NCBI GenBank assembly: GCA_947632515.1
Contig: CANRPO010000030.1
Span: forward strand, 1 to 36,765
Direction: 5' to 3'
DNA: 36,765 nt
From: an uncultured Lachnospiraceae bacterium
GTDB lineage: Bacteria; Bacillota; Clostridia; Lachnospirales; Lachnospiraceae
The notes beneath the pieces are model-generated. The model was not told where the DNA came from, ran no database searches, and worked only from the letters and a program-made list of their open reading frames with translations. Position numbers and translations under genes: made by a program. Each line of letters starts with the position of its first letter. Within the stretch, counting starts at the first letter, position 1. Below, piece by piece: positions 15,903-24,676 of the stretch.

Positions 15903-16501
15903 CTGTACAATCCCCTCTCTTCTATATAGATTCTGACCCGCTCGGGGACGTCTTCGGCAATCGACTCTCCGGCCGCCACCTTGCGTCTGATCTCCGAGGA
16001 GGAAATATCCGTGCGCGCCATCTTCAACAGACGGATGTCCGCTCCATACTGTCTCTGCAGCAGACGAATCTGCTCTTCCATATCCGCCGCCGTCTTGTCA
16101 TCCCGCACTGCCGCCGCAATACTGCAGTTTGCAAAGATGCGCTCCGGCGCGACCCATCTCGTCATCTGAAACAGAATATCCGCGCCCACGATAAAGTAGA
16201 ATTCCGCCTCAGGATTTTCCTCCTTGAGACGCTCCATCGTGAGATACGTGTAAGTATTCCCCTTCTGTTCGATCTCCATGCCTGAGAATTTGAAATAGGG
16301 TATGCCGCTTATCGCAAGCGCCGTCATCTCTGCCCGCGTCGCGGCATCCTCCACTACCTCCTCAGATTTCATATAGGGTCTGCCGCTTGGCATGAAGAGC
16401 ACCTCGTCCAGAGGGATCTGTTCGCGCGCCTCCCCGGCGAGCAGCAGATGCCCGTTGTGGATCGGGTTGAATGTGCCGCCCATAACGCCTATCTTTCTCA
16501 A
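15899..16501 (-). CDS. nadD: Nicotinate-nucleotide adenylyltransferase NadD
   Basis: A 200-residue enzyme joining ATP and nicotinate mononucleotide to form deamido-NAD. The nucleotide-binding N-terminus 'GVMGGTFNPIHNGHLLLA' contains the HxGH motif (HNGH), and the C-terminal 'TDISSSEIRRKV' is the second ATP-binding motif. The length is normal. It lies one base downstream of yhbY and overlaps yqeK, within the rplU operon. Confidence 0.96.
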   Translation of the reverse strand: MRKIGVMGGTFNPIHNGHLLLAGEAREQIPLDEVLFMPSGRPYMKSEEVVEDAATRAEMTALAISGIPYFKFSGMEIEQKGNTYTYLTMERLKEENPEAEFYFIVGADILFQMTRWVAPERIFANCSIAAAVRDDKTAADMEEQIRLLQRQYGADIRLLKMARTDISSSEIRRKVAAGESIAEDVPERVRIYIEERGLYR

Positions 16502-16502
16502 A

Positions 16503-16802
16503 TCACGCGTTCTCCTTCGGCAAAATGATTTTCGGATTCTTCCTGTCCGGCCTGTACAGGACGATCTTCTTGCCGATCACCTGCACGACCTGCGACTGCG
16601 TCCGTTCAGCGATCATCTGCGCGATCTCGTTCGGATCGTCCATACAGTTTTTCAGGACGGCGATCTTGATCAGCTCCTTCGTGTTGAACGCCTCGTCGAT
16701 CGCCGCCGTGACCTCCGGCGTCAGACTCGCTTTTCCCACCTGAAAGACGGGGTTCAGCGTGCTCGCCAGACTCTTTAAATAGGCTCTCTGTTTGCTTGTC
16801 AT
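16503..16802 (-). CDS. yhbY: YhbY-like CRM-domain RNA-binding protein
   Basis: A 99-residue protein that is a single CRM domain: 'MTSKQRAYLKSLASTLNPVF' opening, the central 'GKASLTPEVTAAIDEAFNTKELIKI', and the closing 'QVIGKKIVLYRP'. Relatives associate with pre-50S ribosomal particles. GAGGTAT precedes the ATG. It lies 44 bases after obgE. Confidence 0.94.
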   Translation of the reverse strand: MTSKQRAYLKSLASTLNPVFQVGKASLTPEVTAAIDEAFNTKELIKIAVLKNCMDDPNEIAQMIAERTQSQVVQVIGKKIVLYRPDRKNPKIILPKENA

Positions 16803-16846
16803 AATATACCTCTGTTCTTTGTCTTGTTATGCGAAAGGACGCCCCT

Positions 16847-18133
16847 CTACTTGTAGTAGTCAAAAGAAAGCCCGTACATCCGCACCGTATCGCCCTCGTT
16901 TATGCCCAGCGCCTCAAGCTGCTTTAAAACGCCGTTGCTCTTCAGAAAATCCTGAAAGAACTTAAAGCCCTTCTCCGACTCCAGATTGGTGTAGGAGAGC
17001 ATCTTCTCAATCCTCGGCCCCTCCACAACATAGGCGTTCTCCTCCTCGTCGTAGACAACGGTATAGGGCTCGCTTTGTACGTCAAAATGGTATTCCGGGA
17101 AAAACTCTTGCTCGAACACGACGGGCTTGTCATCCATCTTCTCAAGCCGGTTATTGATGCCGTACAGAAGTTCCTTCAGCCCCTTTCCCGTGACGGCGGA
17201 TATGGCGTAGACAGGTATGCCCTTCGGCTCAAACTCCGCCCTGATCTTCGCCACAGGATCCTCCTCGCCGTAGATCATGTCGATCTTATTCGCCGCGATG
17301 ATCTGCGGTCTTGCCGCGATCTCCGCATTGTACGCCTCAAGCTCCCTGTTGATGGCATATATATCTTCTATGGGATCCCGCCCCTCCGTGGAGGCGGCGT
17401 CCACAATGTGCACGATCAGTTTCGTCCGCTCGATATGCCGTAAGAATTCATGGCCCAGTCCCAAGCCTTCGGACGCGCCCTCGATCAGCCCCGGGATATC
17501 CGCAATGACAAATCCCTTGGCGTCGTCCAAGTCCACCACGCCCAGATTGGGATTCAGCGTGGTAAAGTGATAGTTTGCGATCTTGGGCCTTGCGTTCGTC
17601 ACCTTGGACAGGAGCGTGGATTTCCCCACATTGGGGAACCCGACAAGCCCGACGTCCGCGATCACCTTAAGCTCCAACAGAAGCTCCAGTTCCTGCGCCG
17701 GCTGCCCTGGCTGCGCATAGCGCGGCGCCTGCATGGTGCTGGTGGCGTAGTGCTGGTTACCGTTGCCGCCGAGACCGCCCGTCAGAAGAAGAAAACGGCT
17801 GTTCTCTCCGGACATGTCGGTAATGACCTTCCCGCTCTCTGCCTCCCTGATCACAGTCCCCTCCGGCACCTTGATCGTGATGTCCTCGCCGCTTTTGCCG
17901 GCACAGTTGCGCTTTTTGCCATTCTCGCCATCCCCCGCGCAGTATTTGCGGATATGGCGGAAATCCGTCAGCGTGTTGAGGCCCTTGTCCACCTCGAAAT
18001 AGACGTCGCCGCCCTTGCCGCCGTCGCCGCCGTCCGGCCCGCCGTTGGGGACATATTTCTCACGGTAGAAGGACACATGCCCGTCACCGCCCTTGCCGCT
18101 TTTCACATAGATTTTCGCGCGATCTGCAAACAT
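16847..18133 (-). CDS. obgE: GTPase Obg/CgtA
   Basis: A 428-residue Obg GTPase with all three domains: the glycine-rich OBG domain (1-158, 'GGDGHVSFYREKYVPNGGPD'), the G domain with P-loop 'GFPNVGKSTLL' (~165), 'DIPGLIEGA' (~211) and 'NKID' (~280), and a C-terminal OCT domain ending 'MYGLSFDYYK'. It acts in late 50S assembly and stress signalling through (p)ppGpp. AGGAGG lies just before the ATG. A terminator-like hairpin sits between it and rpmA, so its expression relative to the ribosomal protein genes may be lowered. Confidence 0.97.
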   Translation of the reverse strand: MFADRAKIYVKSGKGGDGHVSFYREKYVPNGGPDGGDGGKGGDVYFEVDKGLNTLTDFRHIRKYCAGDGENGKKRNCAGKSGEDITIKVPEGTVIREAESGKVITDMSGENSRFLLLTGGLGGNGNQHYATSTMQAPRYAQPGQPAQELELLLELKVIADVGLVGFPNVGKSTLLSKVTNARPKIANYHFTTLNPNLGVVDLDDAKGFVIADIPGLIEGASEGLGLGHEFLRHIERTKLIVHIVDAASTEGRDPIEDIYAINRELEAYNAEIAARPQIIAANKIDMIYGEEDPVAKIRAEFEPKGIPVYAISAVTGKGLKELLYGINNRLEKMDDKPVVFEQEFFPEYHFDVQSEPYTVVYDEEENAYVVEGPRIEKMLSYTNLESEKGFKFFQDFLKSNGVLKQLEALGINEGDTVRMYGLSFDYYK

Positions 18134-18162
18134 AACTGCCTCCTATCGTCTCTCAATTCTTG

Positions 18163-18197
18163 AAAAAGGGCTCCAAACACCGAAATGTCCGAAGCCC
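18163..18197 (-). terminator. Internal terminator or attenuator between rpmA and obgE
   Basis: On the minus strand GGGCTTC (18191-18197) pairs with GGAGCCC (18168-18174), followed by five Ts. Its position inside the operon suggests partial termination that keeps obgE below rplU/rpmA. Confidence 0.65.
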
Positions 18198-18209
18198 GAG
18201 TCAATCGTC

Positions 18210-18494
18210 TTATTCCTCAACAGGATATACGGAAGCCTGCTTTTTGTCTCTTCCCTTTCTCTCAAAACGAAGAACGCCGTCAACCTTGGCATACAGTGTG
18301 TCGTCGCCGCCGATTCCTACGTTCACGCCGGGATGGATCTTCGTCCCGCGCTGTCTGTACAAGATGTTTCCCGCCTTGACGAATTGCCCGTCAGCTCTCT
18401 TCGCACCTAATCTCTTGGATTCGGAATCTCTGCCGTTCTTGGTAGAGCCGACGCCCTTCTTGTGTGCAAAAAATTGAAGATTCATATTTAACAT
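18210..18494 (-). CDS. rpmA: 50S ribosomal protein L27 with Prp-cleavable leader
   Basis: A 94-residue L27 beginning [14 protein letters not shown]. The 'NLQFF' leader is the Firmicutes form cut after the ninth residue by the protease Prp; mature L27 begins AHKKG, whose tail reaches the peptidyl-transferase centre. The start at 18494 is fixed by AAGGAGG at 9 bases and by the leader; a GTG three codons upstream is less likely. The gene follows prp directly. Confidence 0.96.
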   Translation of the reverse strand: MLNMNLQFFAHKKGVGSTKNGRDSESKRLGAKRADGQFVKAGNILYRQRGTKIHPGVNVGIGGDDTLYAKVDGVLRFERKGRDKKQASVYPVEE

Positions 18495-18499
18495 GGTCG

Positions 18500-18832
18500 T
18501 CACACCTCCTTAAATATCAGTTTGCAGTATTTCTCCCCGTATTGTTCCACAATATGGGTCAGTCCCAGCACCAGGGAATCCATGAGCGCCTCAGACGTCT
18601 CTTTCAATGGCTGTTGTACAAACCGGCACCGGATCTTTCCTTTCTCCGCCTCAGATTCCACCCGCATCTCTTCCTTCGTGATCTGCTCGAGGGAATTGAC
18701 GGTGTTGATCACCAGTACCGAGATGGCGGCGCACACGATGTCCTCGCCCGCATCGGCATATCCCGCGTGCCCGTCGCATACAAAACCCTGATACTCCCCT
18801 GCCGCTGTTCTATAGAATGTGATCTTTGTCAT
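18500..18832 (-). CDS. prp: Ribosomal-processing cysteine protease Prp
   Basis: A 110-residue protease that removes the N-terminal leader of L27. From the ATG at 18832 the catalytic pair falls at H22 and C34 in '[18 protein letters not shown]', the same numbering as the studied S. aureus enzyme, which supports this start. AAGG lies a few bases upstream. It sits between rplU and rpmA, the standard place. Confidence 0.95.
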   Translation of the reverse strand: MTKITFYRTAAGEYQGFVCDGHAGYADAGEDIVCAAISVLVINTVNSLEQITKEEMRVESEAEKGKIRCRFVQQPLKETSEALMDSLVLGLTHIVEQYGEKYCKLIFKEV

Positions 18833-18853
18833 CTCACACCTTCGCACAAACTC

Positions 18854-19159
18854 CTACGCGTTGATCTTGTCGATCTTGACCTGAGTGTATGCTTGCCTGT
18901 GACCGCTTTTCTTGTGATAGCCTGTCTTTCTCTTATACTTATACACGATAACCTTGCGAGCCTTGCCCTGATCCGTAACGGTTCCCGTGACGGTCGCTTT
19001 CGCTACATCGCCCGCTACCTTAAGCTCCTTATCGCTGACAGCCAACACCTGGTCAAACGTAACAGAAGTCCCGACTTCCACATCCAGTTTCTCCACTCTG
19101 ATGACGTCTCCCTCGGAAACCTTGTACTGTTTTCCGCCTGTTGCAATAATTGCGTACAT
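18854..19159 (-). CDS. rplU: 50S ribosomal protein L21
   Basis: A 101-residue L21: '[20 protein letters not shown]' opening and the basic C-terminal '[20 protein letters not shown]' that binds 23S rRNA. AGGAGGTG precedes the ATG. It is the first gene of the operon, with its own leader and promoter upstream. Confidence 0.97.
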   Translation of the reverse strand: MYAIIATGGKQYKVSEGDVIRVEKLDVEVGTSVTFDQVLAVSDKELKVAGDVAKATVTGTVTDQGKARKVIVYKYKRKTGYHKKSGHRQAYTQVKIDKINA

Positions 19160-19258
19160 ATGGCACCTCCTATTCCAATGAACCCAAGTTCATCTTACTC
19201 GCTAGCTGCGGTGAAACCCTGTCAAAAGGGCACACTTGTACCTCGCTATGCGGCATAC
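19160..19258 (-). ncRNA. Probable L21 leader (rplU 5' regulatory RNA)
   Basis: About 100 transcribed bases between the rplU promoter and its ribosome binding site. Firmicutes carry a conserved L21 leader in this place. Local pairings such as GAACTTGGGTTC just before the ribosome binding site are visible, but a full match to the family was not established, so the call rests mainly on position. Confidence 0.5.
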
Positions 19259-19264
19259 TTGATT

Positions 19265-19293
19265 ATCATACATGTTTCGGGAATATTTGTCAA
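19265..19293 (-). promoter_or_regulatory. rplU operon promoter
   Basis: TTGACA (19288-19293), 17 bases, TATGAT (19265-19270) on the minus strand, near consensus, with a start point about 100 bases before rplU. Confidence 0.8.
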
Positions 19294-19388
19294 TGGATTT
19301 TGCAAAAAAAGCCTGTCTGTCATGCGCGCGACATATTCTTTTTAGAAAAAGATATGTTTTTCTTAATATACAGACCCGGAATATGTGG

Positions 19389-19394
19389 TACAAT
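19389..19394 (+). promoter_or_regulatory. Extended -10 of the small alarmone synthetase gene
   Basis: TGG-TACAAT about 60 bases upstream of the chosen ATG. No good -35 at 17 bases. It supports the start at 19455 over in-frame ATGs further upstream. Confidence 0.45.
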
Positions 19395-19454
19395 AAACTC
19401 CGGAATCCGACTGCGGCACAGAATGAGGCCGCAGCGCCGACAGGAGATGAAGAC

Positions 19455-20144
19455 ATGGACAACCACACAGCCCCCGAAATACAGCGCGACGTCCTGGCGA
19501 ATATCATAGGCGACGGCTCCCCGCAGGCCTTCCGGAATTTTTTCGCCTCGTCAAGCGATCTGATGTCCTGCTACCGCTGCGCCATCATGGAGATCGAGAC
19601 GAAGTTCCGCGTGCTGGACGAGCGTTTCTCGCTCGTGCACGACCGCAATCCCATCGACACCATCCAGAGCCGCCTGAAAAAGCCCCAGAGCATCTACGAA
19701 AAACTGGTCCGCAAGAATCTGCCCATCACGATGGAATCTGTGGAAAACAACCTCTTCGACGTGGCGGGCGTGCGGGTCGTCTGCTCCTTCGTGGACGACA
19801 TCTACATGCTGGCGGACTGTCTGCTGCAGCAGGACGACATCACTCTGATCAAGAAAAAGGATTACATACAGCATCCTAAGGAGAACGGCTACCGCAGCCT
19901 GCACCTCATCGTAGAAGTCCCCATCTTTCTGCAGAACGAAAAGAAACTCATGAAGGTCGAGGTGCAGCTTAGGACAATCGCCATGGAGTTCTGGGCCAAT
20001 CTCGAGCACCAGCTGCGCTACAAGAAAGAGCTTTCCCCACAGATCATCGCCCAAACGTCGGCGCGCCTGCAGGAGTGCGCGCACTTAAGCTCCGTCCTCG
20101 ACACGCAGATGCAGGACATCAGGGACATCATAGAAAACGCGTAA
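19455..20144 (+). CDS. Small alarmone synthetase (RelQ/YjbM-like GTP pyrophosphokinase)
   Basis: A 229-residue synthetase-only RelA/SpoT-domain protein that would transfer pyrophosphate from ATP to GDP or GTP to make (p)ppGpp. Family motifs are 'IQSRLKKPQSIYEKL' (~residues 73-87), 'DVAGVRVVCSFVDDIYMLAD' (~102-121), 'ENGYRSLHLIVEVP' (~142-155) and 'EVQLRTIAMEFWANLEHQLR' (~169-188). It has no hydrolase, TGS or ACT domain, and its length fits RelQ rather than RelP, though that split is not certain. AGGAG lies 8 bases before the ATG at 19455; earlier in-frame ATGs precede the promoter. It is divergent from rplU and converges on the NUDIX gene 17 bases away. Confidence 0.9.
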   Translation: MDNHTAPEIQRDVLANIIGDGSPQAFRNFFASSSDLMSCYRCAIMEIETKFRVLDERFSLVHDRNPIDTIQSRLKKPQSIYEKLVRKNLPITMESVENNLFDVAGVRVVCSFVDDIYMLADCLLQQDDITLIKKKDYIQHPKENGYRSLHLIVEVPIFLQNEKKLMKVEVQLRTIAMEFWANLEHQLRYKKELSPQIIAQTSARLQECAHLSSVLDTQMQDIRDIIENA

Positions 20145-20161
20145 CCGCCATGCGCAACGCG

Positions 20162-20710
20162 CTACATAATCATAAAGTAGTACGCCGCCATCTGCGCTCT
20201 GGAGCTGAACTCTTCCGTCTCCAGCAGTTCGCGCACCTCCTCTTTCGTGTAGAAGTTCGCCGCGATCTGCTCGTTCTCCGAAGTGTGATCCTCGAAACTT
20301 CCCTCCGCGTCCACGAAGGCGATCTGTGTCTTCACATCGGAAAAAGCCACCGCAGAGAAGGACGGCGGCAGGATATTCCGGATCTGCCTGACGCGCAGCC
20401 CTGTCTCCTCATAGAGTTCTCGCTGAATACACTCTTCGATCGACTCTCCCTCGTTGACCATACCGGCGCACAGATTGTAGATAAAGCGATTGACGCCCAT
20501 GCGAAACTCCCGCAAAAGGAGCAGCCTGTCCTCGTGATACGCGACGATGGAGACGCCGCTCACCCGCCGGCCCAGCGCCTCCGGCCCGGAGATCTCGCTG
20601 CGGCTGACGATCTCGTATTTTTTCTCTCTGCCCGCCTTGTTTAAGTAGGTGAGTTCATAATTTTTCAGGTACTTTCCATCTCTTACTTTCTCCATGCCGA
20701 GTAATTCCAT
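20162..20710 (-). CDS. NUDIX hydrolase
   Basis: About 182 residues from the ATG at 20710 (AAGGG upstream). The NUDIX box spans residues ~83-105 and starts 'GMVNEGESIEECIQRELYEE', matching GX5EX7REUXEEXGU through 'TGL'. The N-terminal 'YELTYLNKAGREKKYEIVSR' and 'LLLLREFRMGVNRFIYNLCA' recall ADP-ribose pyrophosphatase-type enzymes, but the substrate is not certain. It lies just downstream of rng on the same strand and may be transcribed with it. Confidence 0.9.
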   Translation of the reverse strand: MELLGMEKVRDGKYLKNYELTYLNKAGREKKYEIVSRSEISGPEALGRRVSGVSIVAYHEDRLLLLREFRMGVNRFIYNLCAGMVNEGESIEECIQRELYEETGLRVRQIRNILPPSFSAVAFSDVKTQIAFVDAEGSFEDHTSENEQIAANFYTKEEVRELLETEEFSSRAQMAAYYFMIM

Positions 20711-20774
20711 ATGATTTGATCCCTTTCTTTCCTTTCGTCCTCTTTCGCATAACGGCTTGCGCCTTCTCGCAGGC

Positions 20775-22001
20775 TCATCCTTCATACTGCTCCCGAAAAC
20801 TCGGATTTACCTTTTTCCTTGTGATCTCCATAAGGCCAAGCCCTGTCATGTCCACCACGCCGGCGGTCACGCTGTCTTTCGCCAGCAGGCTCCTCATATG
20901 CTCCATAAGCCGTCTGTTGTGTTCCTCACCGCGCATATTGATGAAGTCCACCAGGATCATGCCGGACAGATTTCTCGCCCGCAGATGCACGGCGATCATC
21001 TCCGCCGCCTCCATGTTGATCCGGAAAAAAGTCTCCTCGCTGTCTCTGCCGCGCTCGCACTTGCCGCTGTTCACATCGATGGAGACAAGGGCCTCCGTGG
21101 GTTCGATCACCAGATAGCCGCCGGACTTTAGCCACACTTTCCTGTCGAGCAGTTCCTTCACCCGCTCCTCCACCGCGTAGAGCTTACAGAGGGGGAGCAT
21201 ACTGTCTTCGTACAGGCGCACGGAAATCCCTGTCTGCGCGGCATATTCCGACAGCCCGGCGTAGATCTCCGGCAGATCCGTGACGACCTCGTCGTACTCC
21301 GAGACGTAGGCATTCTCGATAAAGTGCAGATAAGCCGGTTTCTCCCGATGCAGACAGCTGTAACAGACGCGTTTATCCGCGATCTCCAAAATATGCGCAA
21401 GCTCCGCCGAAAGACTTTCCGCCTCCGCGATCAGCGGCTCGTCGTCCGCAAGCTCTCCCGCATTGGTGCGCACGATCAGCCCGCATTTCTCAGCGATCCG
21501 CTGTAATGCCGCTGTCTCACGAAAATGGGCCTGTCGCTTTTTGGAGAGTTTTGAGGACACCTGCACCCCATGTTTTTCGCTCTCATGCGGGGCAGACGGC
21601 CTCCGCTCCGCAACGATGTACTTCCCGGCTAACGATATGCGCGTCGTCACGCCCGCCAGTTTCGTCCTGACAGGCTCTTTGGCTACCTGGACGAGAATTT
21701 CATCGCCGACTTTTATCGTTCCGTCCGCCCTGCGGTTCGTGACAAGAGCCTGCCTCGTCTCCGAAAGCGGCAGAAAGGTGAGATTCTCCTGCCCGATGTC
21801 CACGAAGGCGGCCCCGATATTCGACGCCATGCTCTGTACCCTGCCGATATAGATATTGCCTACCGCATACTTATTTTCACGCTGTACCTGTATGGATAGG
21901 ATGCGATTGTCTCTTAGCAGAATCGATAAAATTTTGCTATTCAGTTTTAGAATGAGAATCTTTCCTTTGGCAGTTGTCATACCTTCAACGGGATCTCTCA
22001 T
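20775..22001 (-). CDS. rng: Ribonuclease E/G family endoribonuclease
   Basis: A 408-residue RNase G-type enzyme, short for the family (E. coli RNase G has 489). The S1 domain is near 40-130 ('YAVGNIYIGRVQSMASNIGA'). The two Mg-binding aspartates are in 'VSIDVNSGKC' (~309) and 'ILVDFINMRG' (~350). The sequence ends at 'SFREQYEG' soon after the catalytic domain and lacks the Zn-link/dimer region of the E. coli enzyme. The ATG overlaps the preceding gene's stop by four bases (ATGA). It processes rRNA precursors and mRNA. Confidence 0.93.
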   Translation of the reverse strand: MRDPVEGMTTAKGKILILKLNSKILSILLRDNRILSIQVQRENKYAVGNIYIGRVQSMASNIGAAFVDIGQENLTFLPLSETRQALVTNRRADGTIKVGDEILVQVAKEPVRTKLAGVTTRISLAGKYIVAERRPSAPHESEKHGVQVSSKLSKKRQAHFRETAALQRIAEKCGLIVRTNAGELADDEPLIAEAESLSAELAHILEIADKRVCYSCLHREKPAYLHFIENAYVSEYDEVVTDLPEIYAGLSEYAAQTGISVRLYEDSMLPLCKLYAVEERVKELLDRKVWLKSGGYLVIEPTEALVSIDVNSGKCERGRDSEETFFRINMEAAEMIAVHLRARNLSGMILVDFINMRGEEHNRRLMEHMRSLLAKDSVTAGVVDMTGLGLMEITRKKVNPSFREQYEG

Positions 22002-22732
22002 CCCTGCTCTCCCACGTCCGACAGAGGCACAAACCGATGCGGCTCTCCGTCCTTAGCCTGATCCGTGTAGATCTCCAGTCTTGTCACCTGACAGGCGTCC
22101 TGCGAAACATCCATGCCGGCAAATTCACAAAACTTGTCAAAGACCATTGTCGGTTTGATATTGCCGCTGCTGCCGGCGTTCACAAGCATACGGATCGCCC
22201 CGTCAGAATCGGTCTCAAGCTCATAAAGCCCTTGCTTTAAGTCAAGCTCTGCGACGCTTTTCTTCGTTTCCTTCGTGTACGGAATCGTCTCCTGTGAGTA
22301 AAATTCCCGCAGTTTTCCTGCAAGATCGCCGATCGGGAAGACAGCCGGGGCAGGATTCCCCTGAAAATCCTCCGCTTTCATGGCGATCCTGTAGGACGCC
22401 GCCGCCACGCTTGCCATGGCGTTTTTGACGTTGTCCGGCATCACGTTGACCGAGAGGATCTCGACGCCCTCCACCATCACACGGTTGAGCGCCTGTTTCA
22501 TATCCTCCGCGGAGGTCATGGATAGCACTTCGATGTCCATGTACTCCCCGCAGCTCTCGATCCCTACGCCGAGCGGCGCGGCGAAGGACATGATCTGATG
22601 GGGGCTGAATCCCTCCGAATACCTGATGTCGATCCCCGCGCGCCTGATCGCCTTCTGAAAAAAACGCATCATATCGAGATGGCCTATAAACTTCATCACG
22701 CCGTATTTGGCAAATTTGATCCTGATCTTCAT
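21998..22732 (-). CDS. DUF2344 / TIGR03936 radical-SAM-associated protein
   Basis: A 244-residue DUF2344 protein: 'IRIKFAKYGVMKFIGHLDMM' followed by 'FQKAIRRAGIDIRYSEGFSP' is the family opening. It has no iron-sulfur motif itself and regularly follows the TIGR03960 radical SAM gene, with which it overlaps here by four bases. The same pair precedes rng in many Clostridia, hinting at a role in RNA or ribosome modification, but the function is unknown. Confidence 0.93.
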   Translation of the reverse strand: MKIRIKFAKYGVMKFIGHLDMMRFFQKAIRRAGIDIRYSEGFSPHQIMSFAAPLGVGIESCGEYMDIEVLSMTSAEDMKQALNRVMVEGVEILSVNVMPDNVKNAMASVAAASYRIAMKAEDFQGNPAPAVFPIGDLAGKLREFYSQETIPYTKETKKSVAELDLKQGLYELETDSDGAIRMLVNAGSSGNIKPTMVFDKFCEFAGMDVSQDACQVTRLEIYTDQAKDGEPHRFVPLSDVGEQG

Positions 22733-24612
22733 AGATGGTTTCCCGTCTTTCTCTCATGGCAGACGCCCACACCGAAACGGCTCGCGCCGCAGCCCTGGCA
22801 CTGCTCCTTACAGTTGGGCGATACGGCCTGCGCCTGCGCCTTTTTCCACTCTCTTAACAGAAATTCCTTCGTCACGCCGCAGTCGATGAAATCCCACGGA
22901 AAGATCTCATCCTCCGCCCGCTCCCTCGTCGTGTAGAAACCGATGTCCGGTCCGCAGTCCGCAAAGCAGGAAAGCCACACGTCATTGTGGAAATATTCGC
23001 TCCAGGAATCGAACAGGCAGCCTCTTTTGTACGCCTCCAGAATAACCTTCGCCACCCTGCGGTCGCCTCTGGCAAACACCCCCTCCAGCACGCTCACATC
23101 CGCCTCATGCCAGTTGTACTTGATGCTCTTTTGGTTGAGCTGCTCCATAATGCCCTGTTTCGTCTGATAGGCCTTGTCGATGAACTCCTCCTTGGTGCAC
23201 ATGGCCGCCCATTGAAAGGGGGTGAACGGTTTGGGGATAAAGAACGAAGTGCTGGTGACGATCTGCACCTTCCCGTTGACGCGTTTCTCCTTCGGCACGG
23301 TGTCAAAAAAGGTTGCCGCGATCTTGTTGGAAAGGTCGCCGATTCCCCTGACGTCCTCCTCCGTCTCCGTGGGAAGGCCCAGCATAAAGTAAAGTTTTAC
23401 CCTTGTCCAGCCGCCCTCGAAGGCAAGCGCCGCCCCCTTTAAAATGACTTCCTCGGTCAATCCTTTGTTGATGACGTCTCTAAGCCGCTGGCTGCCCGCC
23501 TCAGGCGCAAACGTAAGACTGCTCTTCTTCACATCCTGCACCTTGCTCATCACATCCAGGGAAAAGGCATCGATGCGCAGGGACGGCAGAGAAATATTGA
23601 CGTGTTTCCTGCCGCAGTCCCCGATCATAAAATCCAGCAGCTCGTTTAACTGCGTGTAATCACTGGAACTTAAAGAACTCAATGAGATCTCCTCGTGCCC
23701 AGTACTCTCTAACATCGCCGCCGCATATTCTTTCAGCTTGTCCGCATCGCGCTCTCTGACGGGGCGGTACAGCTGTCCCGCCTGGCAGAACCGGCAGCCG
23801 CGGATGCAGCCCCGCTGGATCTCCAGCACGACCCGATCCTGCGTCACCTTGATAAAAGGCACTACGGGTTTCAGGGGATAAGGCGCACTTGTCACATCCA
23901 TGACCAGCTCCTTTGTGATTGTGTCCGGAAGATCCTCATACAGTTTCTTTCTTCCCAGTATTGTGCCGTCCTCACGGTACAGCTCTTCGTAAAACTGTGG
24001 CACATAGATGCCCGGAATCTTAGCCGCGCCGCGCAGGAAATCCAGCCGCGTGCCGCCCGCCGCGCGATTCTCCAGATACCAGTCAAAAAGCGGCCTGTAC
24101 TGCGTCTCGCCCTCCCCGATATAAAACAGATCAAAAAACTCCGCGATCGGTTCCGGATTGTAGGCGCAGGGCCCGCCGCCGATCACGATCGGCATGTCCT
24201 CTCCCCTCTCTTTTGCGGATAGGGGGATCTGCGCCAAGTCGAGGATCTGCAGGATATTTGTGTAGCACATCTCGTACTGGATCGTGATGCCAAGGAAATC
24301 CATGTCCTTCACAGGCTCCTGCGACTCCAGCCCAAAAAGGGGGATGTGCCGCTTTCGCATGATCTCGTCCAGATCGACCCAGGGCGAATAGACGCGCTCG
24401 CACCACACGTCCTCCCACTCGTTCAGCATACTGTATATGATCTGAATGCCAAGATGCGACATGCCGATCTCGTACACATCGGGAAAACACATGGCAAAGC
24501 GGATCGCCACCTGTTCCTTGTCCTTGACGACGGAGTTTACCTCGTTTCCGATATATCTGGCGGGCTTTTCCACCCGCATCAAAATGTCGTCGCTAAGCGC
24601 CGGTTTTCTCAT
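22729..24612 (-). CDS. TIGR03960 family B12-binding-like radical SAM protein
   Basis: A 627-residue radical SAM protein. The N-terminal ~200 residues resemble a B12-binding fold ('VYEIGMSHLGIQIIYSML', then 'IVIGGGPCAYNPEPIAEFFD'). The [4Fe-4S] cysteines are in 'CIRGCRFCQAGQLYRPVR' (~267), a CX3CX2C motif. The C-terminal region is Cys-rich ('CKEQCQGCGASRFGVGVC'), suggesting a second metal site. The substrate is unknown. It heads the operon with the DUF2344 gene and rng, under a promoter at 24648-24676. Confidence 0.93.
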   Translation of the reverse strand: MRKPALSDDILMRVEKPARYIGNEVNSVVKDKEQVAIRFAMCFPDVYEIGMSHLGIQIIYSMLNEWEDVWCERVYSPWVDLDEIMRKRHIPLFGLESQEPVKDMDFLGITIQYEMCYTNILQILDLAQIPLSAKERGEDMPIVIGGGPCAYNPEPIAEFFDLFYIGEGETQYRPLFDWYLENRAAGGTRLDFLRGAAKIPGIYVPQFYEELYREDGTILGRKKLYEDLPDTITKELVMDVTSAPYPLKPVVPFIKVTQDRVVLEIQRGCIRGCRFCQAGQLYRPVRERDADKLKEYAAAMLESTGHEEISLSSLSSSDYTQLNELLDFMIGDCGRKHVNISLPSLRIDAFSLDVMSKVQDVKKSSLTFAPEAGSQRLRDVINKGLTEEVILKGAALAFEGGWTRVKLYFMLGLPTETEEDVRGIGDLSNKIAATFFDTVPKEKRVNGKVQIVTSTSFFIPKPFTPFQWAAMCTKEEFIDKAYQTKQGIMEQLNQKSIKYNWHEADVSVLEGVFARGDRRVAKVILEAYKRGCLFDSWSEYFHNDVWLSCFADCGPDIGFYTTRERAEDEIFPWDFIDCGVTKEFLLREWKKAQAQAVSPNCKEQCQGCGASRFGVGVCHERKTGNHL

Positions 24613-24647
24613 ATCCGTATTTCCCTTTACTTTCTGTTATCGGTATC

Positions 24648-24676
24648 AGTATATCGGATTCACTGCCCAAAATCAA
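24648..24676 (-). promoter_or_regulatory. Promoter of the radical SAM-rng operon
   Basis: TTGATT (24671-24676), 17 bases, TATACT (24648-24653) on the minus strand, overlapping the 3' end of the upstream hypothetical gene. Confidence 0.65.
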
